A stretch of 62,445 bases of DNA, from the NCBI RefSeq assembly GCF_000513195.1, contig NZ_CBVI010000105.1, forward strand, positions 1-62,445, given 5' to 3'. Positions within the stretch are counted from its first letter, which is position 1; the number at the start of each line of letters is the position of its first letter. Shown one piece after another: positions 61,036 to 62,445 of the stretch. The notes beneath the pieces were generated by a model, which made no database searches, was not told the origin of the DNA, and worked only from the letters and a program-made list of their open reading frames with translations. The position numbers and the translations under genes were made by a program. Source of the stretch: Bacteroides timonensis. Lineage in GTDB: Bacteria; Bacteroidota; Bacteroidia; Bacteroidales; Bacteroidaceae.

Positions 61036-62184
61036 TCATTTTTTAAGCTCTATTCTGAATATCGTCCCCTTATTGATCTCCGATTGCTTCACAAAAATGG
61101 ATCCAGAATGATACTCAACCACAATCCTTCGTGCTAATGAAAGGCCCAATCCCCATCCCCTTTTCTTAGTGGTATAGCCAGGAGCAAAGACCGTTTCAAA
61201 ATATCGTTTGTCAATTCCTTTCCCCGTATCTGCCACATCAATACACCAATATCTTGACGTTTCCTGTACCGAAATAACCAATACTCCTACTCCCCCCATT
61301 GCATCAACAGCATTCTTACAAAGATTTTCTATCACCCATTCAAACAGAGCAACATTCAGCCGCACAGGGGGAAGTGAATCGGGTACATGGGTACTGATTT
61401 TCACTTTATCTGAAGTACGGTGGGCTATATAATCCGTCACCCGTTCCAACAGAGCTTTTAAATCAGCATCCTCCAGCTCAGGAATAGAACCGATTTTAGA
61501 GAAACGATTAGCAATCATCTGTAAACGCTCCACATCTTCCGCCATAGCAGGAATCAAATCATCCTGTGGGTATTGTGTCTTCAGTAATTCCGTCCATGCC
61601 ATCAGTGAAGAGATCGGAGTTCCCAGTTGATGGGCAGTTTCCTTGGATAACCCAACCCATACTTTATTCTGTTCTGCCTTTTTAGAACTCAACAAAGCAA
61701 AGATAGCAATAAGAACAAAAATAAGTACTACCGTTAATTGAACATAAGGATAAACAGCCAACCGGGTAAGCATAAGGGAAGATCCATAATATACATTCAG
61801 ATAATCGCCACCACCATTGAGATCTATGCGAATACAGTTACCTTCACGGTTAAAATCACTCAGTTTTTCCTTTAAGGAGACTATTGTATCGGCTGAAGAC
61901 AGTTCTATATTCCTATATGTCTGTACATCCTCATTCTGATCAACCACGATTACCGGAATAGTATGGTTGGCATTCAAAACTTTCAAGACCATAGTCAAAT
62001 CCGTATTTCCATCTGCAGTTTGCAAATTCTTCATTGCTTCCGCCCACACTTCCATACGTACCCGTTCTTCAGCAGATAAATCGCTTATCAGAGAATGTGA
62101 GACGTAAAGAGAGGCAACAGCTATCACCATGGCAGCTAATACCAACCAGAATTTTATCGGATGGATTTCCTTTATAAAGCGCAT
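61036..62184 (-). CDS. Membrane sensor histidine kinase
   Basis: An N-terminal membrane helix (FWLVLAAMVIAVASLYVSHS), a periplasmic sensing region of about 110 residues and a second helix (VQLTVVLIFVLIAIFALLSS) precede the kinase core. The phospho-acceptor His is in KETAHQLGTPISSLMAW, and the ATP-binding boxes are VIENLCKNAVDAMGGVGVL, VADTGKGIDKRYFET and GWGLGLSLARRIVVEYHSG. The start was moved to the ATG before RFIKEIHPIKFWL, since the 28 residues upstream do not look like a normal N-terminus. No response regulator is adjacent, so it is an orphan locally. Confidence 0.9.
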   Translation of the reverse strand: MRFIKEIHPIKFWLVLAAMVIAVASLYVSHSLISDLSAEERVRMEVWAEAMKNLQTADGNTDLTMVLKVLNANHTIPVIVVDQNEDVQTYRNIELSSADTIVSLKEKLSDFNREGNCIRIDLNGGGDYLNVYYGSSLMLTRLAVYPYVQLTVVLIFVLIAIFALLSSKKAEQNKVWVGLSKETAHQLGTPISSLMAWTELLKTQYPQDDLIPAMAEDVERLQMIANRFSKIGSIPELEDADLKALLERVTDYIAHRTSDKVKISTHVPDSLPPVRLNVALFEWVIENLCKNAVDAMGGVGVLVISVQETSRYWCIDVADTGKGIDKRYFETVFAPGYTTKKRGWGLGLSLARRIVVEYHSGSIFVKQSEINKGTIFRIELKK

Positions 62185-62252
62185 TATATATAAATAAGAT
62201 GTAAACTTACGGTATATAAACGGAAAAACAAAAGAAATATTATACCTATAAA

Positions 62253-62292
62253 CACAAAAAGCCTCCATATCATTTCGATATGGAGGCTTTCC
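62253..62292 (-). terminator. Terminator of the rRNA operon
   Basis: A perfect 14-bp stem (AAAGCCTCCATATC / GATATGGAGGCTTT) is followed by TTTTTGTGTTT on the minus strand, just after the 5S gene. Confidence 0.9.
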
Positions 62293-62299
62293 TTCAAAA

Positions 62300-62407
<108 letters not shown>

Positions 62408-62445
62408 AATAAGTTAGACATGATGCAAAAAGTAAAGTTAGAAAA

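Overview
The window looks like a chromosomal segment of a gut Bacteroides species (Bacteroidales). The evidence is the gene content (PorV/PorU-like proteins, OstA-like protein, parvulin cluster, RRM-type RNA-binding protein, HU-like regulator, Rex), the AT-leaning composition, the scarcity of strong Shine-Dalgarno sites, and many matches to the Bacteroides sigma-ABfr promoter form TTTG-N19/20-TAnnTTTG. No integrase, transposase, CRISPR array, phage gene or conjugation gene was seen. Most of the window is conserved housekeeping sequence on the minus strand.

Layout. 1-1735: a canonical promoter with a tiny ORF, then a secreted retropepsin-like protein. 1801-8245 (minus): rex, an FAH-family hydrolase, porU and porV in one tight group. 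8334-10823: an envelope protein of the carboxypeptidase-regulatory/DUF5686 type. 10933-11280: a SUI1-like translation factor. 11407-14530 (minus): rplM-rpsI-rpsB-tsf with a leader. 14665-19714: a small lipocalin-like secreted protein, asnS, an rRNA pseudouridine synthase with a long RG-rich tail, and purB. 19868-20046: two identical tRNA-Val(UAC) genes. 20223-25131: an acetyltransferase, a small secreted protein, and carB behind what looks like a translated transcription attenuator.

25190-32050 is the accessory part. A lipoprotein with Fn3-like and GLUG-like repeats and a PEGA-domain outer-membrane protein form an operon. A 693-base gap in front of it holds two head-to-head imperfect hairpin elements with conserved loops and covarying stems, a promoter, and a 21-base repeat array leading into an HU-like DNA-binding protein. 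Next come an AT-rich papain/C39-like putative cysteine peptidase and a 63-residue partner ORF. After trpS and an OmpA-family protein comes a minus-strand envelope-biogenesis operon (three parvulin/SurA-type proteins, an OstA/LptA-like protein, a small membrane protein, mutL).

42952-62445: guaB, recQ, clpX, clpP, tig, a single-RRM RNA-binding protein, lptB divergent from an mlaE-mlaF pair, a TPR histidine kinase with its NarL-type regulator, der, era, fabH, rpmF, yceD, a second histidine kinase, and the 5S rRNA end of an rRNA operon that continues off the right edge.

The two most promising observations are the head-to-head structured elements at 28951-29133 and the pyrBI-like leader of carB at 24939-25131. 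All structure predictions were made by eye without folding software or database search.
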